Of a stretch of 55,235 bases of DNA, positions 45,934 through 53,696 are shown piece by piece. Every line of letters begins with the position of its first letter. Position 1 is the stretch's first letter. A model generated the notes under the pieces. The model saw nothing but the letters and a program-made list of their open reading frames with translations, did no database searches and was not told where the DNA came from. The stretch lies in contig CAMAQN010000001.1 in assembly GCA_945860535.1 (NCBI GenBank), positions 1 to 55,235 on the forward strand, given 5' to 3'. Position numbers and translations under genes: made by a program. The stretch is from Auritidibacter sp. Marseille-P8566 (GTDB lineage: Bacteria > Actinomycetota > Actinomycetes > Actinomycetales > Microbacteriaceae).

Positions 45934-46241
45934 GCCCAGTATGGATTATTGGAATCGGCGCGATTAGCGCCAGCCTCTACTGGCTGGTTTTAGTTGGTTA
46001 CCGACTAATCCTCAGCTTGAAAGCCCTAAAGGCCTCAGCCGTTCCACTTCAGGCATCAATGAATCTCTTGGCAGAACCTCTGGAAAGAGAATTCACAGCG
46101 GCCAGAAACACCACAGCTGCAGACCTTAGCGATGTGTTAGGGGCGCGTAGGAAACGCGAGCGTGCAAAGCAGGATGCCGCGCAAGCTAGAAGGAATAGAC
46201 TGATTGCACGTTTAGACCACATGAATATTGACAAGAGGTAA
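45930..46241 (+). CDS. Small single-helix membrane protein between pafC and tatA, unknown function
   Basis: A 103-residue protein with one hydrophobic segment near the N-terminus (VWIIGIGAISASLYWLVLVGYRLILSL, about 4-30) followed by a charged, Arg/Lys/Ala-rich cytosolic helix (about 70-98, RRKRERAKQDAAQARRNRLIARL), probably a coiled coil. I do not recognise a named family. In M. tuberculosis pafC is followed directly by tatA, so this gene is an extra member here. It overlaps pafC by 4 bp and precedes tatA by 4 bp. It resembles a TatB-like layout (N-terminal helix plus long amphipathic tail), but the tell-tale Glu-Pro hinge is absent. Confidence 0.75.
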   Translation: MSPVWIIGIGAISASLYWLVLVGYRLILSLKALKASAVPLQASMNLLAEPLEREFTAARNTTAADLSDVLGARRKRERAKQDAAQARRNRLIARLDHMNIDKR

Positions 46242-46245
46242 TTCA

Positions 46246-46452
46246 ATGAGACTTCAGGGCTGGGAATGGATCATTATTCTGGCGATCGTATTGCTTCTTT
46301 GGGGTGCTCCTAAGCTTCCAGGGCTAGCAAAGAGCATGGCTCAGTCGATGCGTATCTTCAAAAAGGAAATTGGCAGCGAAGGCCAGCCAAAGACCAGCGA
46401 GGCAAAGCCTCAAGCTGAGACCACACCTGAGGGCGAGCAGAAACAAGGCTAA
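46246..46452 (+). CDS. tatA: Sec-independent protein translocase subunit TatA
   Basis: Pore-forming subunit of the Tat pathway. It has 68 residues: N-terminal transmembrane helix (WIIILAIVLLLWGAPKLPGLAKSMAQSMRIFKKEI) with the FG-like hinge as WGAPKLP and the amphipathic helix, then a polar acidic tail. The ATG at 46246 follows AAGAGG by seven bases; an upstream in-frame codon at 46228 lies within the previous gene. The stop overlaps the tatC ATG by one base (TAATG). Confidence 0.95.
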   Translation: MRLQGWEWIIILAIVLLLWGAPKLPGLAKSMAQSMRIFKKEIGSEGQPKTSEAKPQAETTPEGEQKQG

Positions 46453-47240
46453 TGTTCGGGCGCAAAGATAAAGAGCGCCGCATGTCCCTTGGCTCTCACC
46501 TAAAAGAGCTGCGTGTAAGACTTTCGTGGTCGGCGGGCTTTCTAGTGGTGGGAACCGTCATTGGTTGGTACCTGTTTGAACCGGTTTTCAAGCTTCTGCA
46601 GGCTCCACTACTGGAGGTCACCAAAGCTCGCGGCATTGAAGCAGTAGTAAATTTCGGCACGGTAGTTTCCGCTTTTGATCTTCGTATTCAAGTCTCAATT
46701 TTCCTCGGTGTGATTATCACCTCGCCCTTTTGGCTCTATAACCTGTGGGCTTTTGTTTCTCCCGGACTCAAAACCCGCGAGCGCCGATTCACTCTAGGTT
46801 TTCTTTTCAGCTCGGTACCGCTGTTTCTGGCTGGTGCCTACATCGCTTGGTCGTCGCTACCTAGCTTTGTAATCGTCCTTATTGGTTTTACCCCCGAGGG
46901 TAGCTCGAACGTCATTAATGCCAGCGATTACATTCTCTTTGCCATTCGAATCGTGTTGGTCTTCGGCCTGGCCTTTGTCATGCCGGTGTTGCTGGTGCTC
47001 ATGAACTTTGCCAACCTGGTTTCCGGTAAGGCAATTCTCAAGGGCTGGCGCGTAGCGGTTTTGGTAATTGCATTGGTATCCGCTCTTGCTACCCCCACCG
47101 CAGATCCGATGTCGATGTTCCTGCTGATGGGCCCGTTGGCCGCTCTTTACTTCATCGCGGTGGGGATTGCGGTTCTCAATGACAAGCGTCGGGCACGACG
47201 CGATGCCAAGCTACTTGGCGAGGAGCTGGAAGTTGACTGA
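46452..47240 (+). CDS. tatC: Sec-independent protein translocase subunit TatC
   Basis: Signal-peptide receptor of the Tat system, integral membrane protein of 262 residues with six helices. N-terminal MSLGSHLKELRVRLSWSA near 11-28 is the TatC signature, followed by the conserved periplasmic and helix regions (SPFWLYNLWAFVSPGLKTRERR near 90-111, FVMPVLLVLMNF near 175) and a basic C-terminal tail. Its end overlaps the start of the helicase gene by 8 bp. Together with tatA it forms a two-component Tat unit; tatB is not present here. Confidence 0.97.
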   Translation: MFGRKDKERRMSLGSHLKELRVRLSWSAGFLVVGTVIGWYLFEPVFKLLQAPLLEVTKARGIEAVVNFGTVVSAFDLRIQVSIFLGVIITSPFWLYNLWAFVSPGLKTRERRFTLGFLFSSVPLFLAGAYIAWSSLPSFVIVLIGFTPEGSSNVINASDYILFAIRIVLVFGLAFVMPVLLVLMNFANLVSGKAILKGWRVAVLVIALVSALATPTADPMSMFLLMGPLAALYFIAVGIAVLNDKRRARRDAKLLGEELEVD

Positions 47241-49677
47241 CCTCTCACCTTCCGAGAGGTATCAGCGCGCTAAGACGCGAGCTAAGGGCAAAGAGCTAAC
47301 TAATTTCATTTCTAGCCTGAAATTCCCTCTCGATGACTTTCAGGAACGAGCCTGTCTTGCCCTTGAAAGCGGTTCTGGTGTTTTGGTTGCCGCGCCAACC
47401 GGTGCGGGTAAAACCATCATTGGAGAGTTTGCAATCCACCTGGCTGTTGCCAGTGGTCAAAAGGTCTTCTACACCACCCCTATCAAAGCGCTCAGCAATC
47501 AGAAGTTTGCGGAACTTGCAGCTAGGTACGGTAAAGACAAGGTAGGCCTTTTAACCGGAGATGCCAACAACAACTCTGAGGCACAGATTGTGGTGATGAC
47601 CACTGAGGTATTGCGCAACATGATTTACGCGATGTCCACCTCACTTAGAGATCTTGGCTATGTGGTGATGGATGAGGTTCACTACCTTGCGGACCGGTTC
47701 CGCGGAGCAGTTTGGGAAGAGGTGATTCTTCACCTCCCAAAGGACGTCAAGGTCATTTCACTATCCGCCACCGTCTCAAACGCCGAGGAGTTTGGCGCAT
47801 GGCTTGCTGAGGTGAGGGGCAATACTCAAATCATTGTTTCCGAGCACCGACCGGTGCCGCTGCACCAGCATGTAATGCTCGGCGATGAGATCTTGGAGCT
47901 TTTTGAATCTGGCTCGAATAAGGGAATTGTGAACCCGGAGCTAATGCGCAAGCACCAGGCCAGGGCTAGGGGTCCTATAAAACGAACCGGAAAATGGGGA
48001 GGCAAGCAATATTCGCCGACTGACCGAAACCGGAATCAAAGTGCTTTCCCGAAGCTTGAAAAGCCGGATGTGGTCCTGGAATTAGAAACGCTTGAGCTAT
48101 TGCCGGCGATCTTCTTCATCTTCTCGCGCGCAGGCTGCGAAAAGGCAGTTGAAGCCTGCCGTCGCTATGGGATCAGGCTCACCAACAAAGAAGAGCAGCA
48201 GGAGATCAGGCGACTGGTTGACGCGCGCTGTTCCTCCATTCAGGACGAAGACCTCGATACCCTTGGGTACTTCGATTGGCTCGCCTCTTTGGAACGTGGA
48301 TTTGCCGCTCACCACGCTGGAATGCTTCCTGCCTTCAAGGAAGTGGTTGAGGAGCTATTTCTAAGAAAGCTTGTCAAGGTTGTCTTTGCTACCGAGACAT
48401 TGGCCCTTGGCATCAACATGCCGGCCAGAACAGTGGTGCTGGAGCGGCTAGATAAGTTCAATGGCGAGTCTCGCGTGACAATCACACCGGGGGAGTACAC
48501 CCAGCTCACAGGTCGAGCAGGTCGCCGCGGAATCGATACCGAGGGTCACAGCGTGATTCTGTGGGGTGCGCAGCTGGATCCATTGGTGGTCGCCGGCTTG
48601 GCATCGAAGCGCACGTATCCGCTAAACAGCTCCTTCCGACCGACCTACAACATGGCGGTGAATCTAACCTCAGCATTTGGCGCGAATCGTGCCAGCAAGA
48701 TTCTCGAGAAGTCCTTTGCGCAGTTCCAGGCCGACCGCTCTGTGGTGGGGCTAGCCAGGTCTATTTCTGAAAAGCAGGAGTCGCTCGAAGGCTACGAAGA
48801 GTCGATGCAGTGCCATCTTGGTGACTTCGTTGAGTATTCAGCGCTTCGTCGCGATCTGAGCGATCTTGAGCGCAGCGGAGTTAGCGGTAAACACAGGGCT
48901 GGGAAAGACATTCGCAACTCACGATCGCTTCGTCGCATCGATAACGAGATTGCGGATTTGAAAAAAACAATGCGAGCCCACCCGTGCCACGGCTGCTCGG
49001 ATCGCGAAGCGCACGCGAGGTGGGGGGAGCGCTACCAGAAGCTGCGCAAAGAGATTGATGGCACCATCGCAGCTATCGAGGGTCGCACGAACCAGGTGGC
49101 CAAGACCTTCCAGCGCATCTGCCTGCTGCTGACAGATTTGGAATACATGATTCAGGACGGAGAGGACCTTGAAATCACAGCCAAGGGCAATCGCCTGGCA
49201 AAGATTTACGGTGAGCGAGACCTTCTGATTGCAGAGTGCCTAAACCGCGGCGTGTGGAGCACACTCGATGCTCCAAACCTTGCGGCCATGGCAATCTCTC
49301 TGGTTTACGAGGCACGTCGCGAAGAAAATGAATACGAGCCAAAGCTTCCTAAGGGTAACTTCGCAGAAGTGTTAGCCCAGACCGAGGAGATTCAAGAAGA
49401 GCTTCTGGAATTGCAAACCAAATACCGACTTCCAAAAGAGACCCAACTCGAACTGGGCATGTCATGGGCTATTTACCGCTGGGCATCTGGCGCAAGGCTA
49501 GATGATGTGCTGAAGCTCTCTGGGCAGTTGCCAGGTGACTTTATTAGGTGGACCAAGCAGCTAATTGACCTACTGGATCAAATCTCAAAGGGTGCGGACC
49601 CAGAAGTTGCGAAGACCGCATATGACGCGATGGATCAAGTCAAACGCGGCATCGTTGCCTACAGCTACTACGTCTAG
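47233..49677 (+). CDS. helY: DEVH-box superfamily 2 helicase (HelY/Ski2-like)
   Basis: Large RNA/DNA helicase of the Ski2/Mtr4-like group, conserved next to tatC in actinobacteria (M. tuberculosis HelY). 814 residues from the chosen start. Motifs: Walker A AAPTGAGKTIIGEF near 55-68, TPIKALSNQKF (Ia), DEVHYLADRFRGAVWEEV near 148-165 (II), LSATVSNAEEFGAWLAE (III), FIFSRAGCEKAVEACRRY (IV) and QLTGRAGRRGIDTEGHSV (VI) near 420-437, then a long C-terminal helical region with CHGCSDREAHARW. TTG at 47233 is taken as the start (AGGAG seven bases before it); the upstream ATG at 47167 is inside tatC. Probable role in RNA turnover or structured-RNA handling. Confidence 0.93.
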   Translation: MTDLSPSERYQRAKTRAKGKELTNFISSLKFPLDDFQERACLALESGSGVLVAAPTGAGKTIIGEFAIHLAVASGQKVFYTTPIKALSNQKFAELAARYGKDKVGLLTGDANNNSEAQIVVMTTEVLRNMIYAMSTSLRDLGYVVMDEVHYLADRFRGAVWEEVILHLPKDVKVISLSATVSNAEEFGAWLAEVRGNTQIIVSEHRPVPLHQHVMLGDEILELFESGSNKGIVNPELMRKHQARARGPIKRTGKWGGKQYSPTDRNRNQSAFPKLEKPDVVLELETLELLPAIFFIFSRAGCEKAVEACRRYGIRLTNKEEQQEIRRLVDARCSSIQDEDLDTLGYFDWLASLERGFAAHHAGMLPAFKEVVEELFLRKLVKVVFATETLALGINMPARTVVLERLDKFNGESRVTITPGEYTQLTGRAGRRGIDTEGHSVILWGAQLDPLVVAGLASKRTYPLNSSFRPTYNMAVNLTSAFGANRASKILEKSFAQFQADRSVVGLARSISEKQESLEGYEESMQCHLGDFVEYSALRRDLSDLERSGVSGKHRAGKDIRNSRSLRRIDNEIADLKKTMRAHPCHGCSDREAHARWGERYQKLRKEIDGTIAAIEGRTNQVAKTFQRICLLLTDLEYMIQDGEDLEITAKGNRLAKIYGERDLLIAECLNRGVWSTLDAPNLAAMAISLVYEARREENEYEPKLPKGNFAEVLAQTEEIQEELLELQTKYRLPKETQLELGMSWAIYRWASGARLDDVLKLSGQLPGDFIRWTKQLIDLLDQISKGADPEVAKTAYDAMDQVKRGIVAYSYYV

Positions 49678-49681
49678 GTTT

Positions 49682-49693
49682 TAGGCTTCTAAG
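49682..49693 (+). promoter_or_regulatory. -10 element for leaderless lnt transcript
   Basis: TAGGCT at 49682-49687 plus six bases leads to GTG 49694, followed directly by ATG 49697. No ribosome binding site. The spacing favours the GTG as the first codon. Confidence 0.5.
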
Positions 49694-51193
49694 GTGATGA
49701 TTCAACTGCTGTGGCGAATCCCGATGGCGATTCTTGCCGGCGGATTAGCGCTGTACGCTTTCCCGACCGAAGGCGTTTGGATACTTGCAGTGGTGATACC
49801 AGGGTTAATCTTTTTGGCTACCCGAGGGCTTGGATTTTGGGTCGCCACGGCCGTCGGGTTTATTGCGGGACAGGCCTACTACATCTCTCATATCGAGTGG
49901 TTAGCGCTCTACCTAGGACCGGTACCGCTGATTGCCCTTAGCTCTCTGATGTCGTTCTTCTTCGCATTCGGTGTCGGAGCAACAGCCTGGCTATACAAGA
50001 GGCTGAAACCCAAGGGCTACGGATTGGTTGGTTTTGCATTCGCCGCGGCCAGCATCTGGACCCTGCGGGAGTGGGTTGGTTCAAACTTCCCCTACGGCGG
50101 ATTCCCTTGGTCGCGGCTGGGCATGACTCAGGCTGACGGCTGGTTTGCAAAATTCGCCTGGTGGGGTGGGATTTCCGTCATCAGCTTTGCGCTGGCACTG
50201 CTCTCAATGCTGTTGGTTTTGATTGCACTTGAATCCATCAAAAAGAAGCCTTCCAAATTAGTTCCCATGGCAGCTATTGCCGCTGCAGTGGCCTTGATTC
50301 CAGCAATTACTCCGATTGGTCTTGGGACACAGCAGGTTGGTGAGATCAGGATTGCGGCAGTGCAAGGCAATGCTCTGGCTGGACTTTTTTCAAACCAAGA
50401 GCGTGGTGCAATTTTGCAAAACCACTTGGATGCCAGCTATGCGGGGATCCCCGATTCGGAAAATCTAGACCTAATTGTCTGGCCGGAGAATGCCAGCGAT
50501 GTTTCTCCGCTGGATTCCGCTGTGGCCAGGGCAGAGATCGAGACCTTGGTTGAGAAGTACAAAGCACCACTGGCATTTGGAACCATCACCTATCGAGGTG
50601 AGGAGGCTTTCAACTCAACCATTTTCTGGGAACCGGGTATTGGGCCGACAGATTTTTACGATAAGAAGCGCCCGGTGCCATTTGCTGAGTATGTTCCAGA
50701 CCGCGCTTTTTGGCGCAGCCTGGCTCCAGAACTAATCGACCTGGTCCCAAGGGGATATTCGTTTGGCACCAGGGACGGCATTTTTAGTAACGCCGAGTTC
50801 ACTGCCGGAAGTCTTATTTGCTTTGAAATAGCGGAGGACGACATTCCTCGCGGTTTGGTGCTAGATGGTGCTCAACTGATGCTTTCTCAAACCAACAACG
50901 CAGACTTTGGCTACAGCGACGAGACCCATCAGCAGGCGGCGATCGCAAGATTACGTGCCATTGAGACCGGTAGGGCAGTCGTCAACATCTCAACCGTTGG
51001 ACTAAGTGCGATTTACCTGCCAGATGGCTCTGTACTTGATCAGCTTGAGTGGTACACCGCTGATGCCATGGTGCAAAACGTTCCACTTATTGAGGGAAAT
51101 ACCCCAGCAACTGGGTTGGGGCTTTGGTTTGATGGCCTCAACGCGGCCCTTGCGCTTAGTTTTTTGGCACTTGGGATTAGGCGCAAGCGATGA
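49694..51193 (+). CDS. lnt: Apolipoprotein N-acyltransferase
   Basis: Membrane enzyme that adds the third acyl chain to lipoproteins. It has 499 residues. About six N-terminal hydrophobic helices (to about 215), then a nitrilase-like catalytic domain with the triad: Glu in IVWPENASDVSPL near 260, Lys in YDKKRPVPFAEYVP near 325-340 and Cys in GSLICFEIAEDD near 376. A last helix ends the protein. In mycobacteria Lnt is fused to Ppm; here ppm is a separate gene overlapping by 4 bp. The presence of the FKBP lipoprotein upstream fits its substrates. GTG start with leaderless-type -10. Confidence 0.96.
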   Translation: MMIQLLWRIPMAILAGGLALYAFPTEGVWILAVVIPGLIFLATRGLGFWVATAVGFIAGQAYYISHIEWLALYLGPVPLIALSSLMSFFFAFGVGATAWLYKRLKPKGYGLVGFAFAAASIWTLREWVGSNFPYGGFPWSRLGMTQADGWFAKFAWWGGISVISFALALLSMLLVLIALESIKKKPSKLVPMAAIAAAVALIPAITPIGLGTQQVGEIRIAAVQGNALAGLFSNQERGAILQNHLDASYAGIPDSENLDLIVWPENASDVSPLDSAVARAEIETLVEKYKAPLAFGTITYRGEEAFNSTIFWEPGIGPTDFYDKKRPVPFAEYVPDRAFWRSLAPELIDLVPRGYSFGTRDGIFSNAEFTAGSLICFEIAEDDIPRGLVLDGAQLMLSQTNNADFGYSDETHQQAAIARLRAIETGRAVVNISTVGLSAIYLPDGSVLDQLEWYTADAMVQNVPLIEGNTPATGLGLWFDGLNAALALSFLALGIRRKR

Positions 51194-51900
51194 AGATATT
51201 GGTCATGATGCCGACCTACAACGAGATTCAGACCCTGGAGCGATCGGTAACTGACCTTTTCAAGCACAACCCGAATGTCGAGCTCTTGGTGATTGACGAC
51301 AACTCTCCAGATGGCACCGGAGCTCTCGCGGATAAGTTGGCTAAATCGGTACCGGCCATGCACGTGCTACACCGAGGCGGTAAAGAGGGTCTTGGAAAGG
51401 CTTATCTAGCCGGCATCAGCTGGGGGATAGCGAATGGCTTTGAGGTTTTGGTGCAGATGGACGCTGATGGTAGCCACCGCGCTCAAGACCTGCCAAAACT
51501 TTTAGAACACGCCGGTTTGCAAGACCTCGTGATTGGTTCGCGTTGGGTTCCTGGGGGAGCGGTGCGGAACTGGCCCTGGTATCGAATGTTGATCTCAAGA
51601 TTTGGGAACTTTTATGCGGCCAGAATGCTCGGTTCTAATCTCGGAGATCTAACAGCGGGTTTTCGGGTCTATGGGAAAGAACTGCTACTAAAACTTCCGC
51701 TGGAGAGCGTTGCCGCTCAGGGTTACGGTTTTCAAGTCGAAATGACAAGAAATGTGCTGGCGATCGGCAGCAAAGTGACTGAGGTTCCGATTGAGTTTGT
51801 GGAGCGTGAGAACGGAGTCAGCAAAATGACGCTGGCTATTGTTCTGGAGGCTTTTGTGCTGGCGACCAAGTGGGGAATCACTCGGCAAATTAGGCGGTAA
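51190..51900 (+). CDS. ppm: Polyprenol monophosphomannose synthase (GT2)
   Basis: Transfers mannose from GDP-mannose to polyprenyl phosphate on the membrane face; the product is the donor for protein O-mannosylation and lipoglycan synthesis. It has 236 residues, GT-A fold: MMPTYNEIQTLERSVTDLF near 5-23, LLVIDDNSPDGTGALAD near 31-47, LVQMDADGSHRAQDL near 91-105 (DxD), VIGSRWVPGGAVRNWPW near 115-131, and GYGFQVEMTRN near 178. It overlaps lnt by 4 bp, like the single-polypeptide Lnt-Ppm of mycobacteria. Its end overlaps the convergent rbpA by 11 bp. Confidence 0.95.
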   Translation: MKILVMMPTYNEIQTLERSVTDLFKHNPNVELLVIDDNSPDGTGALADKLAKSVPAMHVLHRGGKEGLGKAYLAGISWGIANGFEVLVQMDADGSHRAQDLPKLLEHAGLQDLVIGSRWVPGGAVRNWPWYRMLISRFGNFYAARMLGSNLGDLTAGFRVYGKELLLKLPLESVAAQGYGFQVEMTRNVLAIGSKVTEVPIEFVERENGVSKMTLAIVLEAFVLATKWGITRQIRR

Positions 51901-52249
51901 GTCTGCCCTTCGAGCGGCGATCGCGCATCTCGGCTAACACCTCAGCTAGTAACTCTTCCAGCTCGTCGCGAGTTCTGCGCTCTAGGACCATGTCAAAGTG
52001 CGAGCGTTTTGGTTCGACATCTAGGCCGGTAACTTCAATTTCGGCACCATTTTCAAATCGAATTGCGACAGCGCTGCAAGATGCGCATTCCCAGGTTTGC
52101 GGGAGTTCTGCGTCACTTGAGAAAACAATAGGGAACTGGTGTCCTTGTGCGCAGCGAAACTCAGCAGTTTGTCTGCTGGAGAGCGCAACACCACGATCTG
52201 ACTCGAGGGATTGGGTTCCTAGTCTCATACCGCGCATAGATTCAGCCAT
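51890..52249 (-). CDS. rbpA: RNA polymerase-binding protein RbpA
   Basis: Actinobacterial transcription factor that binds RNA polymerase and the principal sigma factor, stabilises open complexes and lowers rifampicin sensitivity. 119 residues from the chosen ATG. N-terminal MAESMRGMRLGTQSLESDRGVAL matches the M. tuberculosis/S. coelicolor start; the zinc ribbon has CAQGH near 34 and CASC near 56-59; the sigma-binding C-terminal helix is SHFDMVLERRTRDELEELLAE near 81-101. A GTG three codons upstream is possible. A sigma-R/H-type promoter lies 9 bases before the ATG. Same neighbour (ppm) as in M. tuberculosis. A paralog lies at 11592-11969. Confidence 0.95.
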   Translation of the reverse strand: MAESMRGMRLGTQSLESDRGVALSSRQTAEFRCAQGHQFPIVFSSDAELPQTWECASCSAVAIRFENGAEIEVTGLDVEPKRSHFDMVLERRTRDELEELLAEVLAEMRDRRSKGRLTA

Positions 52250-52258
52250 GTATGCCAC

Positions 52259-52284
52259 AACCCCGGTACCGAGGAGGTAATTCC
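52259..52284 (-). promoter_or_regulatory. Sigma-R/sigma-H-type promoter of rbpA
   Basis: On the minus strand GGAAT (52284-52280), 18 bases, and GTT (52261-52259), with the rbpA ATG nine bases further. The layout equals the S. coelicolor SigR consensus GGAAT-N18-GTT. The transcript would be leaderless or nearly so. Confidence 0.6.
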
Positions 52285-52288
52285 TAAT

Positions 52289-52307
52289 CTTGCTGATTCA
52301 CAGCAAG
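52289..52307. terminator. Hairpin between GDPD and rbpA genes, possible terminator
   Basis: CTTGCTG (52289-52295) and CAGCAAG (52301-52307) form a perfect 7-bp stem with the loop ATTCA, right after the GDPD stop (minus strand). There is no U-tract, so termination is uncertain. It also lies five bases upstream of the rbpA -35 element and might be an operator. Confidence 0.35.
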
Positions 52308-52310
52308 TAG

Positions 52311-53069
52311 TCAGAATTTGAAGAGATCTACCCGGTCAGAGACGATACCCGTCGCACCTAGGGCAATCAGGGCTTTCCCCTCTTTGGGGTCATTCACGGT
52401 CCAGAAATGGACTTCGAGCCCGTGCTTTCTAGCCCGCTTGATAAAGCTTTCGGTATCCAGGTGAATTAGACCAAAGCTGCGCGGTATCTGAATCGCGTCA
52501 AAATTCTTCGCAATCACACCGAAGCCAATGCCAAAGATTTTGTGTGTGATCCACAGCCCAAGGACCTCGGTGCTGGCGGCGCTGGTGGCTACTTTGGCAT
52601 CCAGCAGTCGTAGGGTTTGAATTTTTCGAGCTCTAGAAAAGCTTGATACCAATACCCGGTCGAAGGCCCTGAACTCATTTAGCACCTTTGCTGTAGCTTC
52701 ACAGCCAGCCCTAGCCTTCACGTCGAGATTCAGTCTCAGGCTGGGGAAGTGCTGGAGCACTTCTCTCAGACTCGGAACATTGGATCCATTTGCGAGCTTT
52801 ATTTCGCTCAGCTCGGCAAAAGTCAATTCGCTAATTTTTAGGGGAAGTCCGGCTACTCGCTGAAGGTCGTCATCGTGGAACAAAACGGCAACGCCATCTT
52901 TGGTGGCGTGGACATCGGACTCGATGTGAGTTGCACCAAATTTCAGTGCCTGCTCAAATGCTGCAATTGAATTTTCGTCGATGCCTGCCTGCTGCTGATT
53001 GAGTCCGCGATGAGCTAGCAGGTGGGGACGAGCAGTATCGAAATACTTCTTCAATGCTGAATCTGGCAC
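52311..53069 (-). CDS. Glycerophosphodiester phosphodiesterase family protein
   Basis: GDPD-type TIM-barrel enzyme of 252 residues, cleaving glycerophosphodiesters to glycerol 3-phosphate and an alcohol. Conserved active-site stretches: LLAHRGLNQQQ near 16-26 (His-Arg), ENSIAAFEQALKFGATHIESDVHATKDGVAVLFHDDDLQRVAG near 31-73 (Glu, Asp and second His), and near the C-terminus FWTVNDPKEGKALIALGATGIVSDRVDLF. There is no signal peptide, so it is probably cytosolic. GTG start. It precedes rbpA on the same strand with 61 bp between. Confidence 0.94.
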   Translation of the reverse strand: MPDSALKKYFDTARPHLLAHRGLNQQQAGIDENSIAAFEQALKFGATHIESDVHATKDGVAVLFHDDDLQRVAGLPLKISELTFAELSEIKLANGSNVPSLREVLQHFPSLRLNLDVKARAGCEATAKVLNEFRAFDRVLVSSFSRARKIQTLRLLDAKVATSAASTEVLGLWITHKIFGIGFGVIAKNFDAIQIPRSFGLIHLDTESFIKRARKHGLEVHFWTVNDPKEGKALIALGATGIVSDRVDLFKF

Positions 53070-53078
53070 GGTTACCCC

Positions 53079-53090
53079 TAATCTTTAGAC
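53079..53090 (+). promoter_or_regulatory. -10 element for a leaderless YczE-type gene
   Basis: TAATCT at 53079-53084 plus six bases leads to the GTG at 53091. No ribosome binding site is visible in the 21 bp separating it from the divergent GDPD gene. Confidence 0.5.
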
Positions 53091-53696
53091 GTGGTTCAGT
53101 CTAATTTCGTGTATCGCTTCCTGAAGCTAAATGGCGGGCTGTTTGTCTACGGCATTGGTATTGCGATGCTGGTCCACGCATCAATTGGGCTAGCCCCATG
53201 GGATGTGCTGGCACAAGGAATTTCCAAGCAAACCGGATTGAGTTTCGGGCAGTCAACCATTGCCGTCAGCATCATGGTTCTAATGGCGTGGATTCCACTG
53301 AGAGTAAAGCCAGGCATTGGTTCGATACTCAATGCCGTTTTACTCGGTGTCTACGCCGATTTCTGGCTTCCTCTGATGCCGAGGCTCGATGGCTATCTGG
53401 CTCAATTGGTGTGGTTTGTGCTCGGTTTAGTGGTTGTCTCGTTTGCGACAGGACTCTACATTTCTTGCGGTATGGGTAAAGGGCCACGCGATGGTCTAAA
53501 CACCGGTATCGCTCAGCGCTTCAAGTTGCCGTTTTGGCAGGCAAGGTCAATTGTCGAAGTCATGGTTGTGCTGGTTGGATTCGCCCTTGGAGGGCAGGTT
53601 CGAGAAGGCACCCTGATCTTCGCTTTTGCTATTGCGTATCTAAACCAGCTGGGGCTCAGGCTGTTTAAGTTGGTTGACAAAAAAGGAAAGCTTTGA
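53091..53696 (+). CDS. YczE-type integral membrane protein
   Basis: Membrane protein of 201 residues with about five to six helices, resembling the YczE/YitT-like family of unknown function. Typical blocks are YGIGIAMLVHASIGLAPWDVLAQGIS near 20-45 and GLYISCGMGKGPRDGLNTGIA near 122-142. B. subtilis YczE affects surfactin production indirectly; no direct function is known. Its stop overlaps the Nudix TTG by 4 bp, coupling the two. Confidence 0.85.
   Translation: MVQSNFVYRFLKLNGGLFVYGIGIAMLVHASIGLAPWDVLAQGISKQTGLSFGQSTIAVSIMVLMAWIPLRVKPGIGSILNAVLLGVYADFWLPLMPRLDGYLAQLVWFVLGLVVVSFATGLYISCGMGKGPRDGLNTGIAQRFKLPFWQARSIVEVMVVLVGFALGGQVREGTLIFAFAIAYLNQLGLRLFKLVDKKGKL

Noticed and set aside
47167-47232. 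Longer HelY start inside tatC
   Set aside because: It would overlap tatC by 74 bp and lacks a ribosome binding site; TTG 47233 has AGGAG upstream.
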